64,000 nt of DNA from Phycisphaerae bacterium (GCA_030432255.1 JAUIHS010000019.1:1-64000), one strand, 5' to 3'; shown: positions 25,557-35,179, counted from the stretch's first letter. Notes: generated by a model not told the origin, from the sequence alone. Translations and numbers: made by a program.

Positions 25557-26084
25557 ATGTCAAGGATGACCAGTAATCCATGGGAAATCGGTCGGCCCGC
25601 GGACCAGTGCGCTGCGACTGGCCGGGCGATCGAACCGGGCGATGAGTTCATGGCGGCGCTCGTTGAGCGCGAGGATGGTGCGTTCGAGCGCATCGACTTT
25701 GCCATGGACGCGTGGCCGGATGTGGAGCGACCGCCGCAACTCTTCGCCTTCTGGCGCGCCGTCCGGGCGGCCCCGAACGCGAAGAACCAGCCGCTGCTGG
25801 ATGCGTCGACGATCGGCGATCTCTTTGATCAGCTTGCCGAGGCGACCGAGCCACGTCGTGTCGCGTTTCGCTACGTGCTGGCGCTGGTCCTTGTCCGGAA
25901 GCGCAAGCTTGAGCTTCTCAAGCAGCGGGCCGCGTCCGGCGAAGATCCGCCGCTGCTGCTCGTTCGGTTCCGCGGCACGGACAAGGAACTGCCGCCTATC
26001 GAGGTGATTGATCCGGAAATGGACGATGAGACGATCATCGCGATCAGTGAGCAGATCCAGCAGATCATGGCGCTGGATGACTGA
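25557..26084 (+). CDS. conserved hypothetical protein, 175 residues
   Basis: I do not recognise a named family. The N-terminal part (NPWEIGRPADQCAATGRAIE) has the look of a small cysteine-containing beta module. The middle is helical (RVAFRYVLALVLVRKRKLEL) and the C-terminus acidic (PPIEVIDPEMDDETI). There is no signal peptide or membrane helix, so it is probably cytoplasmic. The stop shares one base with the next start (TGATG at 26082-26086), linking it to the lipoprotein and RDD genes that follow. Confidence 0.75.
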   Translation: MSRMTSNPWEIGRPADQCAATGRAIEPGDEFMAALVEREDGAFERIDFAMDAWPDVERPPQLFAFWRAVRAAPNAKNQPLLDASTIGDLFDQLAEATEPRRVAFRYVLALVLVRKRKLELLKQRAASGEDPPLLLVRFRGTDKELPPIEVIDPEMDDETIIAISEQIQQIMALDD

Positions 26085-26983
26085 TGCGTCCTGGCGGACT
26101 GGCATTGCTTCCCGTATTCGGCGCTCTTGCGTTGCTTGTCGCCTGCGCGACTTCCCGTCCCGACGAGGGCGCTCCTGATGAGCGAGTACCGGCGGACTAT
26201 GACGCACTGGTCGAAGCCTTCAATGAGCGGGCGGAGCAGATCGAGTCCATCTGGGCTCCTGCGATCGTTGACGTGGAGTTCACCGAGGAGGATGGGGGAA
26301 CGAACTGGGAGCAGGGGAACGGTCGGTTCCAGTTCAGGCAACCCGACAGCCTGTCGTTGAATGTCGGCAAGCTCGGCACCAACTGGTTCTGGGTCGGTTG
26401 TAATGCGGACCTGTACTGGATCTTCGACTTGCGCGAAGATCAGCAGATTCTCTACTTCGGTCGCAATGCCGCCAACGGGCGCCTCGCCGCGACGCGCCTC
26501 GGCTGGCCTGTCGTCCCGCGCGAACTTGTTGTGCTGGCGGGCAACTCACCGATACCGGATGCCGCCACACTGCGCGAGCGCGGTATGACCGGGGTTGCGT
26601 GGAGCCGCCCTTTGAAGGAGCGTGTATTTCTTGAGTGGAGACGGAACAGCGTCCGGACGACACGCTTTGTGCTCGAGGACGACACCATGCTTCCGATTCG
26701 CGTGGTGCTCTTCAACGATGCGGGTGACCCGGTCGTCCGTGCCGAACTCAGCAATCATGACAATCTCCCCACGCGCGGTGCCGGCGGCGATCCACCCGAC
26801 ATCGCCCGGCGATACGTGATTCGGAATCTCGAGACGGGTGACGAGGTTCGCATACGGCTCGACACCGGACTCCGGGGTGACAAGAGAATCAGCGACAAGG
26901 TCTTCGACCTTGAGGCCCTGGCGGAGACGCTGGGCATCACGCGCGTCGTCGATCTCGATGCACCCGCAGAGGCGACGCCCTGA
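26084..26983 (+). CDS. lipoprotein, LolA/LolB-like fold suspected
   Basis: The 299-residue product has a lipoprotein signal (lipobox LLVAC, about residue 20). It has a beta-rich body in which strands such as GNGRFQFRQPDSLSLNVGKLG and RFVLEDDTMLPIRVVLFND alternate in the manner of LolA/LolB-type or DUF4292-like outer-membrane lipid carriers. This is fold-level inference only. It overlaps the preceding and following genes by one base each, so the three are translationally linked. Confidence 0.78.
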   Translation: MRPGGLALLPVFGALALLVACATSRPDEGAPDERVPADYDALVEAFNERAEQIESIWAPAIVDVEFTEEDGGTNWEQGNGRFQFRQPDSLSLNVGKLGTNWFWVGCNADLYWIFDLREDQQILYFGRNAANGRLAATRLGWPVVPRELVVLAGNSPIPDAATLRERGMTGVAWSRPLKERVFLEWRRNSVRTTRFVLEDDTMLPIRVVLFNDAGDPVVRAELSNHDNLPTRGAGGDPPDIARRYVIRNLETGDEVRIRLDTGLRGDKRISDKVFDLEALAETLGITRVVDLDAPAEATP

Positions 26984-28467
26984 TGTGCGGAGAGGTCCGC
27001 AACAGGTGTCCGATCTGGCGCGGGATCCTGGCCGCGCTGGTCTGCCTGCTGCACCTTGTGACGCCAGTTGGGGCGGCGACCGCCCACCTCACGCCCGCCA
27101 TCCAGGTTTCGGGTACGACTGAACACGCCTGGGTCCTTTCGCGCCTTCCGGGGCCGGGCGGTGGGCCAGGTCGGCTGCACTACAACAATGCCACTGACGC
27201 CGAAGGCCGGCTGTATCCGATCCGCACCCTCGCAAGCATGCCGGTCGCGTTCGCCGCATGGGACGACACGGCATATTTCGTCGTTGCCCTCAGCGATGAG
27301 GGGTCGCCAACCGGTCGACTGGGGGTGCGCCGGGTTTCCGTCCTGACCAGCGATCCGGCGGGACCGCACCGCTTCTCGAGTCCACGACCGCTTCCACCCA
27401 TCCCCGTTGGTGGTGATCTGCTCGACTTTGTCGCAACCGCATCGGGACCCGCCTTCACGATGCGGGTCGATGGCCAGGTGATGCTGATGCAGTTGGGTGG
27501 CACGACCTGGAATGCCACGGCCATCCTGACCCCGGAACTCGAGGCTGGAACGCTCTCCGTGCTCGCCGGCGAACCGGTCATCATCGTCCCCGGGGACGAC
27601 CACGCGATGGTGTACTCGGGTGAATCACTCGATGAAGAACGCATCCCCTGGCTCGCGGGCGGTGTGCTGCGCTCGCCCGAGTCGAGCCGCGTCCTGGTGA
27701 CGCGCGAGGGCGACGACGTCCGGGTGCGCCTGCTGTGGGGCGAGGAGGCGCCTGTCCGCACAACGATCTCGGATGCTCCGGTGGAGGCGGTGGCGATCGA
27801 GCAGGGCGAACGCATCGCGCTGTATTGGACTGATGCCGGCAGTGATCCCGAGATATCACTTCGCCGCCGGGTGGCCGATCTGAACGGACAGGTGCTGGCC
27901 GTCGAGGAGTTGCACGCTTCGGGCCCCATGTCGCCGCGGGAAGTCCAGGCCCTCATTCTCGTCATGGGGTCGGTCTTCCTGACGATCGTGGTCTTCATCC
28001 TGAAGCCGGAACGGGATGACACCTTCCCGATGCCGGAAGGGGCGGCGCTGGCCGATCCGGCGCGGCGGATGGTCGCGTTCCTGTTTGACCTGCTTCCGGC
28101 GGGCCTGATCGCGGCGTTCATCTGGGGGCGACCGGTGGGGGAGGTGCTCGATCTGCTCGGCATCCTCCAGGGCAAGGGGGACGTGCTGCCGCTGCTCACG
28201 GCGGCGGGGATCCTGATCGCTACGAGCGCGATCTGCGAAGCGATCTGGGGGCGGACGCCCGGCAAGTTGATTCTCGGCTGCCGGGTCGTCTCCCGAAGCG
28301 GCGGCCCGCCACCCGTGCACATTTCGGTGGCGCGGAATGCGGTCAAGGTGCTCTGCCCGCCGCTTGGCCTCTTCGTCCTCATGTCTCCGGGTGCCTCGCG
28401 GCCGGGTGACTTCCAGACGCGCGTGATCGTCGATCAGTCGGAAGATACCGATGATGAGGCCGACTGA
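26983..28467 (+). CDS. RDD-family membrane protein with large extracytoplasmic N-terminus
   Basis: The 494-residue product has a signal sequence or anchor (GILAALVCLLHLVTPVGAATA), about 290 residues of beta-propeller-like sequence, a membrane helix (EVQALILVMGSVFLTIVVFIL, about residues 320-340) and a C-terminal RDD domain. The RDD part begins PARRMVAFLFDLLPAGLIA and includes IWGRTPGKLILGCRVV. RDD proteins have been linked to ion transport or membrane quality control, with function mostly unknown. The fusion to a propeller-like domain is unusual. Its ATG overlaps the preceding stop (TGATG). Confidence 0.82.
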   Translation: MCGEVRNRCPIWRGILAALVCLLHLVTPVGAATAHLTPAIQVSGTTEHAWVLSRLPGPGGGPGRLHYNNATDAEGRLYPIRTLASMPVAFAAWDDTAYFVVALSDEGSPTGRLGVRRVSVLTSDPAGPHRFSSPRPLPPIPVGGDLLDFVATASGPAFTMRVDGQVMLMQLGGTTWNATAILTPELEAGTLSVLAGEPVIIVPGDDHAMVYSGESLDEERIPWLAGGVLRSPESSRVLVTREGDDVRVRLLWGEEAPVRTTISDAPVEAVAIEQGERIALYWTDAGSDPEISLRRRVADLNGQVLAVEELHASGPMSPREVQALILVMGSVFLTIVVFILKPERDDTFPMPEGAALADPARRMVAFLFDLLPAGLIAAFIWGRPVGEVLDLLGILQGKGDVLPLLTAAGILIATSAICEAIWGRTPGKLILGCRVVSRSGGPPPVHISVARNAVKVLCPPLGLFVLMSPGASRPGDFQTRVIVDQSEDTDDEAD

Positions 28468-28585
28468 GCGGTCTGCCGGGGGGCTCGCTCACATTCTCCT
28501 TCAGGTCTGATCCGGCCCCTGCCGATAACGAACCTCAGACGGCGCGATATCTGCGCACCGGTTTCACGTCACGAGGTGTCGCTAC

Positions 28586-31048
28586 TTGTCAGACGACAAC
28601 ACCGACAATCCGAACACCGATGAAGCGAAGGTCAGCTTGCTGAAGCGTCTGGTGCCGACCGCGACTCCACTTCGGGGCCGGCGCGACATCTGGCAGATTC
28701 CGACCATTGTCGTCGCCCTCGGCCTGATGGCTCTCGGGTTGCGTTCGTGGGTGTCGGGTCGACCGGATCCGGACTTCGATGGTGCGATGGACCAGGTGGT
28801 GCAGCTCATCCATGCCGACCGGTATGACGAGGCTCGTGACCTGCTTGCTCAGGGTATCTTCCCGCAGTTGGGCAATCCCCTGATGACGGCAACGCAGCGC
28901 GGTCGGTATCACCTGCTCCAGGGTGACCGCATGTACCTGGAGCAGAAGAGTCTGAAGCTCGACCTCGACGAGAATCACCGGCGCATCGTGAATGAATATG
29001 AGCGTGGCGAGCGGATTGGCCTGGAGACGCTCTCCGGCGAACGACTTGTCCGGATAGCCGATGCGTTGATGTCTCTGGGCGAGGAGGATCGGGCCCACGA
29101 GCGGATCATGTCCATTCCGGAGAGCACCCGGCGACAGGAGATGCTTCGACAACTGGTGGGCATCAAGCTGGCCCGCGGGGAAGAGGGACTGCCTGATGCG
29201 CTCGCCTACCTGCGTGAGATTCTGAAGGATCCGGACCTGTCGGAGGGAATGCGCCTGTGGGCGGTGGCGCGGCAGGCCGAGGTTCGCATCGAGGCGGGAT
29301 TCCCGGAAGATGCGATCGACCGCCTGCTCATGGAGGTTGCGCGTCTGGACGACTGGGAAGCGCCTGGTGTCGGCGAACTCTTCCTCATGCTCGGGCAGGG
29401 GTACTACGTCAACGGTGAACTGGATGAAGCCGCCGAACATGCGCAGCGGGCTGCCGACATCATCGAACCGGGTACGCCGCTGCACGGCGAGGTGGGGGTG
29501 CTGCTCGCCCGGCTGGATCAGGCGCGGGGGGACTACGAAGAAGCGCGCGACCGGTATGCCCTCGTTGTCGAGGGATACCGTGAGACGCCGGCGCTCCTCT
29601 CTGCGCTGCTCGGACTCGGTGAAGTCGAGGCAGCGCTCGGGAATGGCAGTGCGGCGCTCGATGCCTATGAAACGCTGGTCAAGCGGATGGGCTCAGGACT
29701 GACCGCCCCGGGTTTCACGCGCGAACTCGTGGCCAACAGCATCGAGCAGTTCTATCGGAGCCAGATGGATGCTCTGCGGTACGAGGATGCCCTCCTGTTC
29801 GCCGAACTCATCAGGGACCTCTGGCCCGACAATGCGACGCCGGCGGACGCTATCCGACGCATCGCTTGGACCAAGCGTAAGCATGGCCTGCACCTCATCA
29901 ACGACGATCATGGCGATCAGCAGGACTTCATGCGCGTGGCGCCGGTCGACTTTGCGCGGCTGGATCCGGTGACCAGAGAGCAGGTGCGAGCACTCTTCTC
30001 GGAGTCTGCCCACGCGTACCTGGAGTACGCACGCATGGTCATCGCGCGGCCTGCCGACGCCGCCGAGGGCATGCTCCTCGCCGCCGACTGCTTTGACCGG
30101 TCGGGTGAGATCGCCAATGCCCTGGGGACGTTTCAGCAGTACGAAGCGAACCATCGCGATGCGCCGCACTACCTCGACGTGCGGTTCCGAATCGCACAGG
30201 CGTTCGAGGCGCTCGGCAATGATGCCGACGCCATCAAGGCGTACGAGGGCATCATCGAGTCCGACAGCACGACTCAGCACGCCTACCGGAGCTATGTGCC
30301 ACTGGCCCGCTGCAACCTCAGGCAGTCGGGCGATGATGCCGCGCGCCGTGCCGAGGGCTGGCTGATGCGCGTCCTGGATGGCACGTACTTTGATCCGTCA
30401 TCGCGCGAATATCAGGAGGCTCTCACCGAACTGGCCCGCATGTACCGGCGGATCGGCCGCTTCGATGAAGCGATCGAGAAACTCGAGGAAGTGCTGGAGC
30501 GCTACCCCGACACCGAACAACTCGCCGAACTCCGCAACGACCTCGCCGACTCGCTCCGCCTGTCAGCGACCGGAATCGCACGGACGCTCAAGGGCCAGAT
30601 GCCACAGAATCGCAGACGCGATCTCGAGACACTCAGGCGGGATCGGCTGGCCCGGGCCCTCAAGATCTACCAGCAGGTCCGTGATCAGCTTGATGCTCCC
30701 GGCAGCCCAACCCGAACGCCCGTCGAGGAGGTCGTGCTGCGCAACGCCATCTTCTATCGAGGCGACTGCGCCTACGACCTCGGGAACTTCGACGAGGCAA
30801 TTCAGCACTACGACGCGGCCGCCCAGAAGTACGCCGATGATCCATCCTCGCTGATCGCGATGGCCCAGATCGTCAGTTGCTACGAGAAACTCGGTCGCCT
30901 GGAGGAAGCTCGCACCGCCGAGGAGCGGGCCCGCAACCGTCTCCAGGATCTGCCCGACGAGGTCTGGCTCAACGGCCAGACCACCATGACCCGCGAGCAT
31001 TGGGAGCGGTGGCTCTCCACCCGGGACAAGATCGCGGACGCCGGCTGA
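28586..31048 (+). CDS. TPR-repeat protein with N-terminal membrane anchor
   Basis: The 820-residue product has a short charged cytoplasmic start and one membrane helix (IWQIPTIVVALGLMALGL, about residues 35-52). About 700 residues of tetratricopeptide-like helical repeats follow, e.g. GELDEAAEHAQRAADIIEPG, GRFDEAIEKLEEVLERYPDT and GNFDEAIQHYDAAAQKYADD. The start is TTG at 28586 with GAGGTG upstream. Such anchored TPR proteins scaffold complexes in the periplasm. It precedes the flagellar genes by 125 bases, but no flagellar role is shown. Confidence 0.88.
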   Translation: MSDDNTDNPNTDEAKVSLLKRLVPTATPLRGRRDIWQIPTIVVALGLMALGLRSWVSGRPDPDFDGAMDQVVQLIHADRYDEARDLLAQGIFPQLGNPLMTATQRGRYHLLQGDRMYLEQKSLKLDLDENHRRIVNEYERGERIGLETLSGERLVRIADALMSLGEEDRAHERIMSIPESTRRQEMLRQLVGIKLARGEEGLPDALAYLREILKDPDLSEGMRLWAVARQAEVRIEAGFPEDAIDRLLMEVARLDDWEAPGVGELFLMLGQGYYVNGELDEAAEHAQRAADIIEPGTPLHGEVGVLLARLDQARGDYEEARDRYALVVEGYRETPALLSALLGLGEVEAALGNGSAALDAYETLVKRMGSGLTAPGFTRELVANSIEQFYRSQMDALRYEDALLFAELIRDLWPDNATPADAIRRIAWTKRKHGLHLINDDHGDQQDFMRVAPVDFARLDPVTREQVRALFSESAHAYLEYARMVIARPADAAEGMLLAADCFDRSGEIANALGTFQQYEANHRDAPHYLDVRFRIAQAFEALGNDADAIKAYEGIIESDSTTQHAYRSYVPLARCNLRQSGDDAARRAEGWLMRVLDGTYFDPSSREYQEALTELARMYRRIGRFDEAIEKLEEVLERYPDTEQLAELRNDLADSLRLSATGIARTLKGQMPQNRRRDLETLRRDRLARALKIYQQVRDQLDAPGSPTRTPVEEVVLRNAIFYRGDCAYDLGNFDEAIQHYDAAAQKYADDPSSLIAMAQIVSCYEKLGRLEEARTAEERARNRLQDLPDEVWLNGQTTMTREHWERWLSTRDKIADAG

Positions 31049-31172
31049 CCGCAGACTCGCGCAAAAAATTCATGGCCATTCAGGGATGGGCCGATAATCC
31101 ACCCCAAGCAGGCACGGCGGAGCCCGTGTCGTAAGCTCGAGTCCACGGATCGGAACCGAAGCGAGGTCACGG

Positions 31173-31688
31173 ATGGCCGACAAACCGACGCCCGGTGGCA
31201 ACACGGGCGCAGAATCACCATCGCCCCACGAACGCCCCGAAATCTGGGGCCCGCGACTGCTGCGCATCGTCGAACAGCAGGTCGAGCAGTTCAGGGAACT
31301 GGACCAGCTGAGTCGCGATCAGGCCGCACTGATCAAGGAAGGACGGTCGGACGAACTCCTGGCGCTGCTGGGATCGCGGCAGGTCATCGTCGATCGCATT
31401 ACAAGTTCGAACGGTGAACTCGAGCCCTTCCTCGCGTCGTGGGACACGCTCTCCGAGCAGCTTCCGGCGGCACTGCGCGAGTCCGTACGGGCTCGTATGA
31501 GAGAACTCGAAGAACTCGTCGCGAGCATCGCCGCGCGGGACCAGGCCGACCAGAAGGCACTTGAAGAACGGCGCGGCGGGGTTCAGAACGAACTGGCCTC
31601 ACTCTCCCGTAATCGAAGCGCCGTCAACGCCTACGCCTCAACGGGTGTCTCGCGCCAACAGCCTCACTATCAGGATCGACAGGGATGA
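31173..31688 (+). CDS. FlgN-like flagellar chaperone
   Basis: The 171-residue product is almost entirely helical and has the FlgN pattern: an N-terminal QQVEQFRELDQLSRDQAALIKEG followed by DELLALLGSRQVIVDRI, then a long amphipathic helix with LRESVRARMRELEELVASIAARDQAD. FlgN guards hook-filament junction proteins before export. Sequence conservation in this family is low, so the call rests on pattern plus context: it overlaps the sensor kinase by four bases and lies upstream of flgB, flgC and fliE. GAGG precedes the ATG. Confidence 0.68.
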   Translation: MADKPTPGGNTGAESPSPHERPEIWGPRLLRIVEQQVEQFRELDQLSRDQAALIKEGRSDELLALLGSRQVIVDRITSSNGELEPFLASWDTLSEQLPAALRESVRARMRELEELVASIAARDQADQKALEERRGGVQNELASLSRNRSAVNAYASTGVSRQQPHYQDRQG

Positions 31689-32740
31689 GCACGGTCGCCG
31701 CGAGTGTGGAAGCCCGCGACCGAGCACCCGGTCCCCAGGGTCCGCTTCCCATGGCGGCGCTGGAGGCGTTGAGCGCTTCCGAACTTGCGGAAGTCATGGG
31801 CATGTTCAACGATGCCTGCGCGCGCCTCCAGGAGACGCATGAGTCCCTCCAGCATGAGGTGGTCAGGCTCCAGGACGAGTTGTCCGAGACACGAAGAGAA
31901 CTTCGCCGGGCTCGCGAACTGGCGGCGCTGGGAGAGATGGCCGCGGGCATCTCTCACGAGATCCGCAATCCGCTGGGATCGATTCGACTCTACGCGGGCA
32001 TGCTGCTGGACGATCTCGTGGATCGTCCGGAGCAGCGGGACGTCGTGTGTCGCATCGACCATGCCGTGGTGCGCATGAACGACATCGTGCATGACGTACT
32101 CGACTTTGCACGCGAGTTGCACGTCTCGGGGCATGCCGTGAGCGCTGCGGAGTTGCTTCGAGATGCGGAGGCATCATGCCGCGACCTCATTGACGAGGCA
32201 TCGATTGCGGTGGAGCATCCCGATGGTGACGCCCTTGTGATCGCTGATCCATCGCTGATGCACCAGGCGCTCGTGAACGTGATACGCAACGCCGCCCAGG
32301 CGCTGCTGGAGTCGGAGTCTCCCGAGCCGCAGATTCGCTTCGAATTCGTGCGCCGGTCCATCCTCGATCACAACGGGCGGCGAAGCCCGATGGTCGGACT
32401 GGTGATCGTCGACAACGGACCGGGCTTGCCTCCTGATGTTGCTGATCGAGTCTTTCAGCCCTTCTTCACGACTCGGCACACCGGCACGGGGCTCGGACTG
32501 GCCATCGTGCATCGGATCATCGATGCCCACGGCGGACGTATCGCACTGACCACACCTGCGGATGACGTGCCTCGCCTCATTGCCCGAGGTGATGACCCGG
32601 CGTGTCCACTGCTTCCTGAAGACCAGATGCCCATCGATGCGGGGGCCGCGACGGCGATCGACGATCGTCGTGGTACGCGCGTCGAATTGATCCTCCCGAC
32701 ACCCCCGGATTCCCAAGCCTCGAGCGGAGACACCGAATGA
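31685..32740 (+). CDS. sensor histidine kinase (FlrB/AtoS-like), probably flagellar
   Basis: The 351-residue product has no membrane segment. A coiled coil (about residues 30-80) leads into the phosphoacceptor helix ALGEMAAGISHEIRNPLGS with histidine 91. The ATPase domain has NVIRNAAQAL (N box), DNGPGLP (G1), FQPFFTTR (F) and GTGLGLAIVHR (G2). It forms an ATGA overlap with the response regulator gene that follows, giving a cognate pair of the kind that times middle flagellar genes in Vibrio (FlrBC) and Caulobacter. Lack of a membrane sensor fits detection of flagellar assembly state. Confidence 0.92.
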   Translation: MSTVAASVEARDRAPGPQGPLPMAALEALSASELAEVMGMFNDACARLQETHESLQHEVVRLQDELSETRRELRRARELAALGEMAAGISHEIRNPLGSIRLYAGMLLDDLVDRPEQRDVVCRIDHAVVRMNDIVHDVLDFARELHVSGHAVSAAELLRDAEASCRDLIDEASIAVEHPDGDALVIADPSLMHQALVNVIRNAAQALLESESPEPQIRFEFVRRSILDHNGRRSPMVGLVIVDNGPGLPPDVADRVFQPFFTTRHTGTGLGLAIVHRIIDAHGGRIALTTPADDVPRLIARGDDPACPLLPEDQMPIDAGAATAIDDRRGTRVELILPTPPDSQASSGDTE

Positions 32741-34221
32741 GAAGCGTCCTCATCGTTGACGACAAGGAAATGCTGCGGGACAGCGTGGCTGTCACCCTGC
32801 AGCGTGCCGGGTTCACCGTCGTGACAGCCGCGGACGGTCACGCTGCTCTGGAACTCATCCCGCGCAAACGTCCGGACGCCGTGGTCACGGATCTTCGCAT
32901 GCCAGGGATGACTGGCATCGATCTCATCGAGCAGATCCGGGCGGTCGATCAGGACCTGCCGGTCGTGCTCATGACCGCCTTCGGCACGATCAAGACAGCC
33001 GTTGAGGCGATGAAGATCGGTGCCTTCGACTACATCACGAAGCCATTTGAGGGTGACGAACTGATCATCGCGGTCAAACGTGCCATTGAGCACGCCAGGC
33101 TGAAGCGCGACAACGCCATTCTGCGACTGACGGTGAGTTCCGGCCCGGATGTCACGCCTCATGATGACAGCGAGTGCTCCGGTCTCAATCGCATTCTTGG
33201 AGAGTCGCAGGCTATCCGGGACATCAAGGAGAAGTTGCAGGATATCGCAGCTTCCCACGGGACGGTGCTGATCTCCGGGGAGTCCGGCACCGGCAAGGAA
33301 GTCATTGCCCATGCGATCCATGACCTCAGCCCACGCGGGGGAGAGCCCTTCCTCGCGATGAACTGTGCCGCGATGTCCGAGTCGCTCATGGAGTCCGAGT
33401 TGTTCGGTCATGAGCGTGGCGCCTTCACTGGCGCGGACCAGCTTCGCAAGGGACGCTTCGAACTGGCGCACGGCGGCACATTGCTGCTGGATGAGATCAG
33501 CGAGGTGAAGCCGCAGATCCAGGCCAAGCTGCTTCGTGTTCTGCAGGAGCGGACGTTCGAGCGGGTCGGGTCCAGCACGTCCATCGGTGTCGATGTTCGC
33601 GTGATTGCGACCACGAATCGAGACCTGAACCTTGAGGTCCGCCGCGGCGAGTTCCGCGAGGACCTCTACTTCCGACTGAATGTGCTCCCGATTCACCTGC
33701 CGCCATTGCGGGAACGTGTCAGTGACATTGAGATCCTCGCGCCGCACTTTGTGCGCCAGGCGTGCAGCAGGGACGGTCGGGCGGAGAAGGCGATCAGCAG
33801 CAGCGCGATGCACCTCCTGATGTCCTATCACTGGCCGGGGAATGTGCGTGAACTGCAGAACCTGTGCGAGCGTGCGGTGGTGCTGAGCCGTGGCGACGTG
33901 ATCGAGTCCGACGTGATCCACCACTGGCTGTTTGACGGTCCGGTTCCGGATGCAGCGGTCGAGACCAACGGTTCGGCGGGCGTGCACTCGAATGGCAATG
34001 GTGTGACCCCTGAGCAGGCGGTCGCGATCACGCTTGGAGAACTGGGAAGTGGTGAGCCCCGTCTGCTTGCGGACATTGAGCGGGACGTCATCGTTGAGAC
34101 GCTGAAGCGTTACAACGGTCACCGGCAGAAGACTGCGCGTGCTCTGGGCATCGGTGTCAGGACACTGGGGCTCAAACTCAAGAAGTGGAAGGAACTGCAG
34201 CTCGTTTCTCCCACGCTCTGA
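32737..34221 (+). CDS. sigma-54-dependent response regulator (FlrC/NtrC-like)
   Basis: The 494-residue product has three domains. The receiver (1-120) carries aspartate 52 in TDLRMPG and lysine in TKPFEG. The AAA+ domain carries Walker A GESGTGKE (181-188), the sigma-54 contact loop GAFTGA (228-233) and LLLDEISEVK. The C-terminal Fis-type helix-turn-helix is GHRQKTARALGIGVRTLGLKLK. It directly precedes a perfect -24/-12 promoter for flgB, which it very likely activates after phosphorylation by the kinase encoded immediately upstream. Confidence 0.95.
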   Translation: MRSVLIVDDKEMLRDSVAVTLQRAGFTVVTAADGHAALELIPRKRPDAVVTDLRMPGMTGIDLIEQIRAVDQDLPVVLMTAFGTIKTAVEAMKIGAFDYITKPFEGDELIIAVKRAIEHARLKRDNAILRLTVSSGPDVTPHDDSECSGLNRILGESQAIRDIKEKLQDIAASHGTVLISGESGTGKEVIAHAIHDLSPRGGEPFLAMNCAAMSESLMESELFGHERGAFTGADQLRKGRFELAHGGTLLLDEISEVKPQIQAKLLRVLQERTFERVGSSTSIGVDVRVIATTNRDLNLEVRRGEFREDLYFRLNVLPIHLPPLRERVSDIEILAPHFVRQACSRDGRAEKAISSSAMHLLMSYHWPGNVRELQNLCERAVVLSRGDVIESDVIHHWLFDGPVPDAAVETNGSAGVHSNGNGVTPEQAVAITLGELGSGEPRLLADIERDVIVETLKRYNGHRQKTARALGIGVRTLGLKLKKWKELQLVSPTL

Positions 34222-34238
34222 TCGGGTGCTGCCCTCGC

Positions 34239-34253
34239 TGGCACGCTGATTGC
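34239..34253 (+). promoter_or_regulatory. sigma-54 (-24/-12) promoter of flgB
   Basis: TGGCACG, four bases, TTGC matches the sigma-54 consensus exactly in both elements. Counting 12 bases from the -12 C places transcription start near 34265, only two bases before the flgB ATG at 34267. Confidence 0.85.
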
Positions 34254-34266
34254 GGAGTCTGTCGGC

Positions 34267-34707
34267 ATGTTCATTGACGGACTGACGAATGCTGATGCCA
34301 TCCCGGTGCTGGAGGCCGCCGCCCAGGTCGCTGCTCAGCGGCATCGATTCATCCAGAACAACATCGCCAACATCTCGACTCCCGAGTTCCAGCCCTCCGA
34401 CATCTCCGTCCCCGACTTCCAGAAGAACCTCGCGCGGGCGGCCGAGCGACGGCGGGAGGACTACGGTGGGCATCGCGGCGAACTCAGGATCGAGAACACG
34501 CGCGAAGTCAGCCAGGGCGACCGGGGCCAGATTCACCTTCGTCCCTCGGCGAGTGGGCGGAACATCCTTTTCCACGATCGCAACAACCGCGACCTTGAGC
34601 GGCTCATGCAGGACCTCGCGGAGAACACGGCCGCCTTCCGGGTTGCCACCGAATTCCTCCGGGCCCAGACGGAAATCCTCACCTCAGCCATCACCGAGCG
34701 ACCCTGA
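34267..34707 (+). CDS. flgB: flagellar basal-body rod protein FlgB
   Basis: The 146-residue product carries the rod-protein N-terminal motif RHRFIQNNIANISTPEFQP (residues 25-43) and the helical C-terminus (RLMQDLAENTAAFRVATEFL) of FlgB. Length is slightly above the usual 130-140. FlgB is part of the proximal rod in the periplasm. The sigma-54 promoter ends so close to the ATG that its mRNA should be nearly leaderless; no Shine-Dalgarno can be present on that transcript. flgC follows after 25 bases. Confidence 0.93.
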   Translation: MFIDGLTNADAIPVLEAAAQVAAQRHRFIQNNIANISTPEFQPSDISVPDFQKNLARAAERRREDYGGHRGELRIENTREVSQGDRGQIHLRPSASGRNILFHDRNNRDLERLMQDLAENTAAFRVATEFLRAQTEILTSAITERP

Positions 34708-34732
34708 TCGGTCCTCGCGGAGCCTGTGAGAC

Positions 34733-35164
34733 ATGCACGGATCACTTGACATCTCAGTCAGCGGTATGATCGCCCAGCGGACCCGGCTGAACACCATCGC
34801 TGCGAACATTGCGAACCAGGACGCGATTCTCGATGCGGATGGGAATCCGAATCCCTATCAACGCCGCATTCCGATCTTCCGTCCTGGGAATCCGGACGCG
34901 TTGTCGCCGGCCGGTCAGTCGATGGGGGTGCACATCGGCGAGATCGATTTCGATGAGTCGGAGTTCCGCAAGAAGTGGGACCCGACGAACCCGTACGCCC
35001 GCCCTGAGGGGACGGAAGATGCGGGATACGTGTACTATCCGAACATTGACCCGGTCACTGAGCAGGTCAACGCCATGGAGGCGGTTCGGGCGTACGAAGC
35101 CAACGTACGGGCCGCGGAGGCGACCAAGACCATGCTGGCGCAGGCGTTGCGCCTGATTGCGTGA
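34733..35164 (+). CDS. flgC: flagellar basal-body rod protein FlgC
   Basis: The 143-residue product has the FlgC start (LDISVSGMIAQRTRLNTIAANIAN) and the conserved end VNAMEAVRAYEANVRAAEATK, which packs in the rod core. Residues 32-42 include an aspartate/asparagine-rich insertion typical of FlgC loops. GGAG lies upstream of the ATG. It is part of the flgB-flgC-fliE unit. No other rod, hook or export genes are present in this window. Confidence 0.95.
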   Translation: MHGSLDISVSGMIAQRTRLNTIAANIANQDAILDADGNPNPYQRRIPIFRPGNPDALSPAGQSMGVHIGEIDFDESEFRKKWDPTNPYARPEGTEDAGYVYYPNIDPVTEQVNAMEAVRAYEANVRAAEATKTMLAQALRLIA

Positions 35165-35179
35165 TCCTTCAAGCTCCCA

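Noticed and set aside
32455..34575. 706-codon open frame on the minus strand under the flagellar kinase/regulator genes
   Set aside because: It covers well-conserved plus-strand kinase and sigma-54 activator domains and has no recognisable domain of its own.
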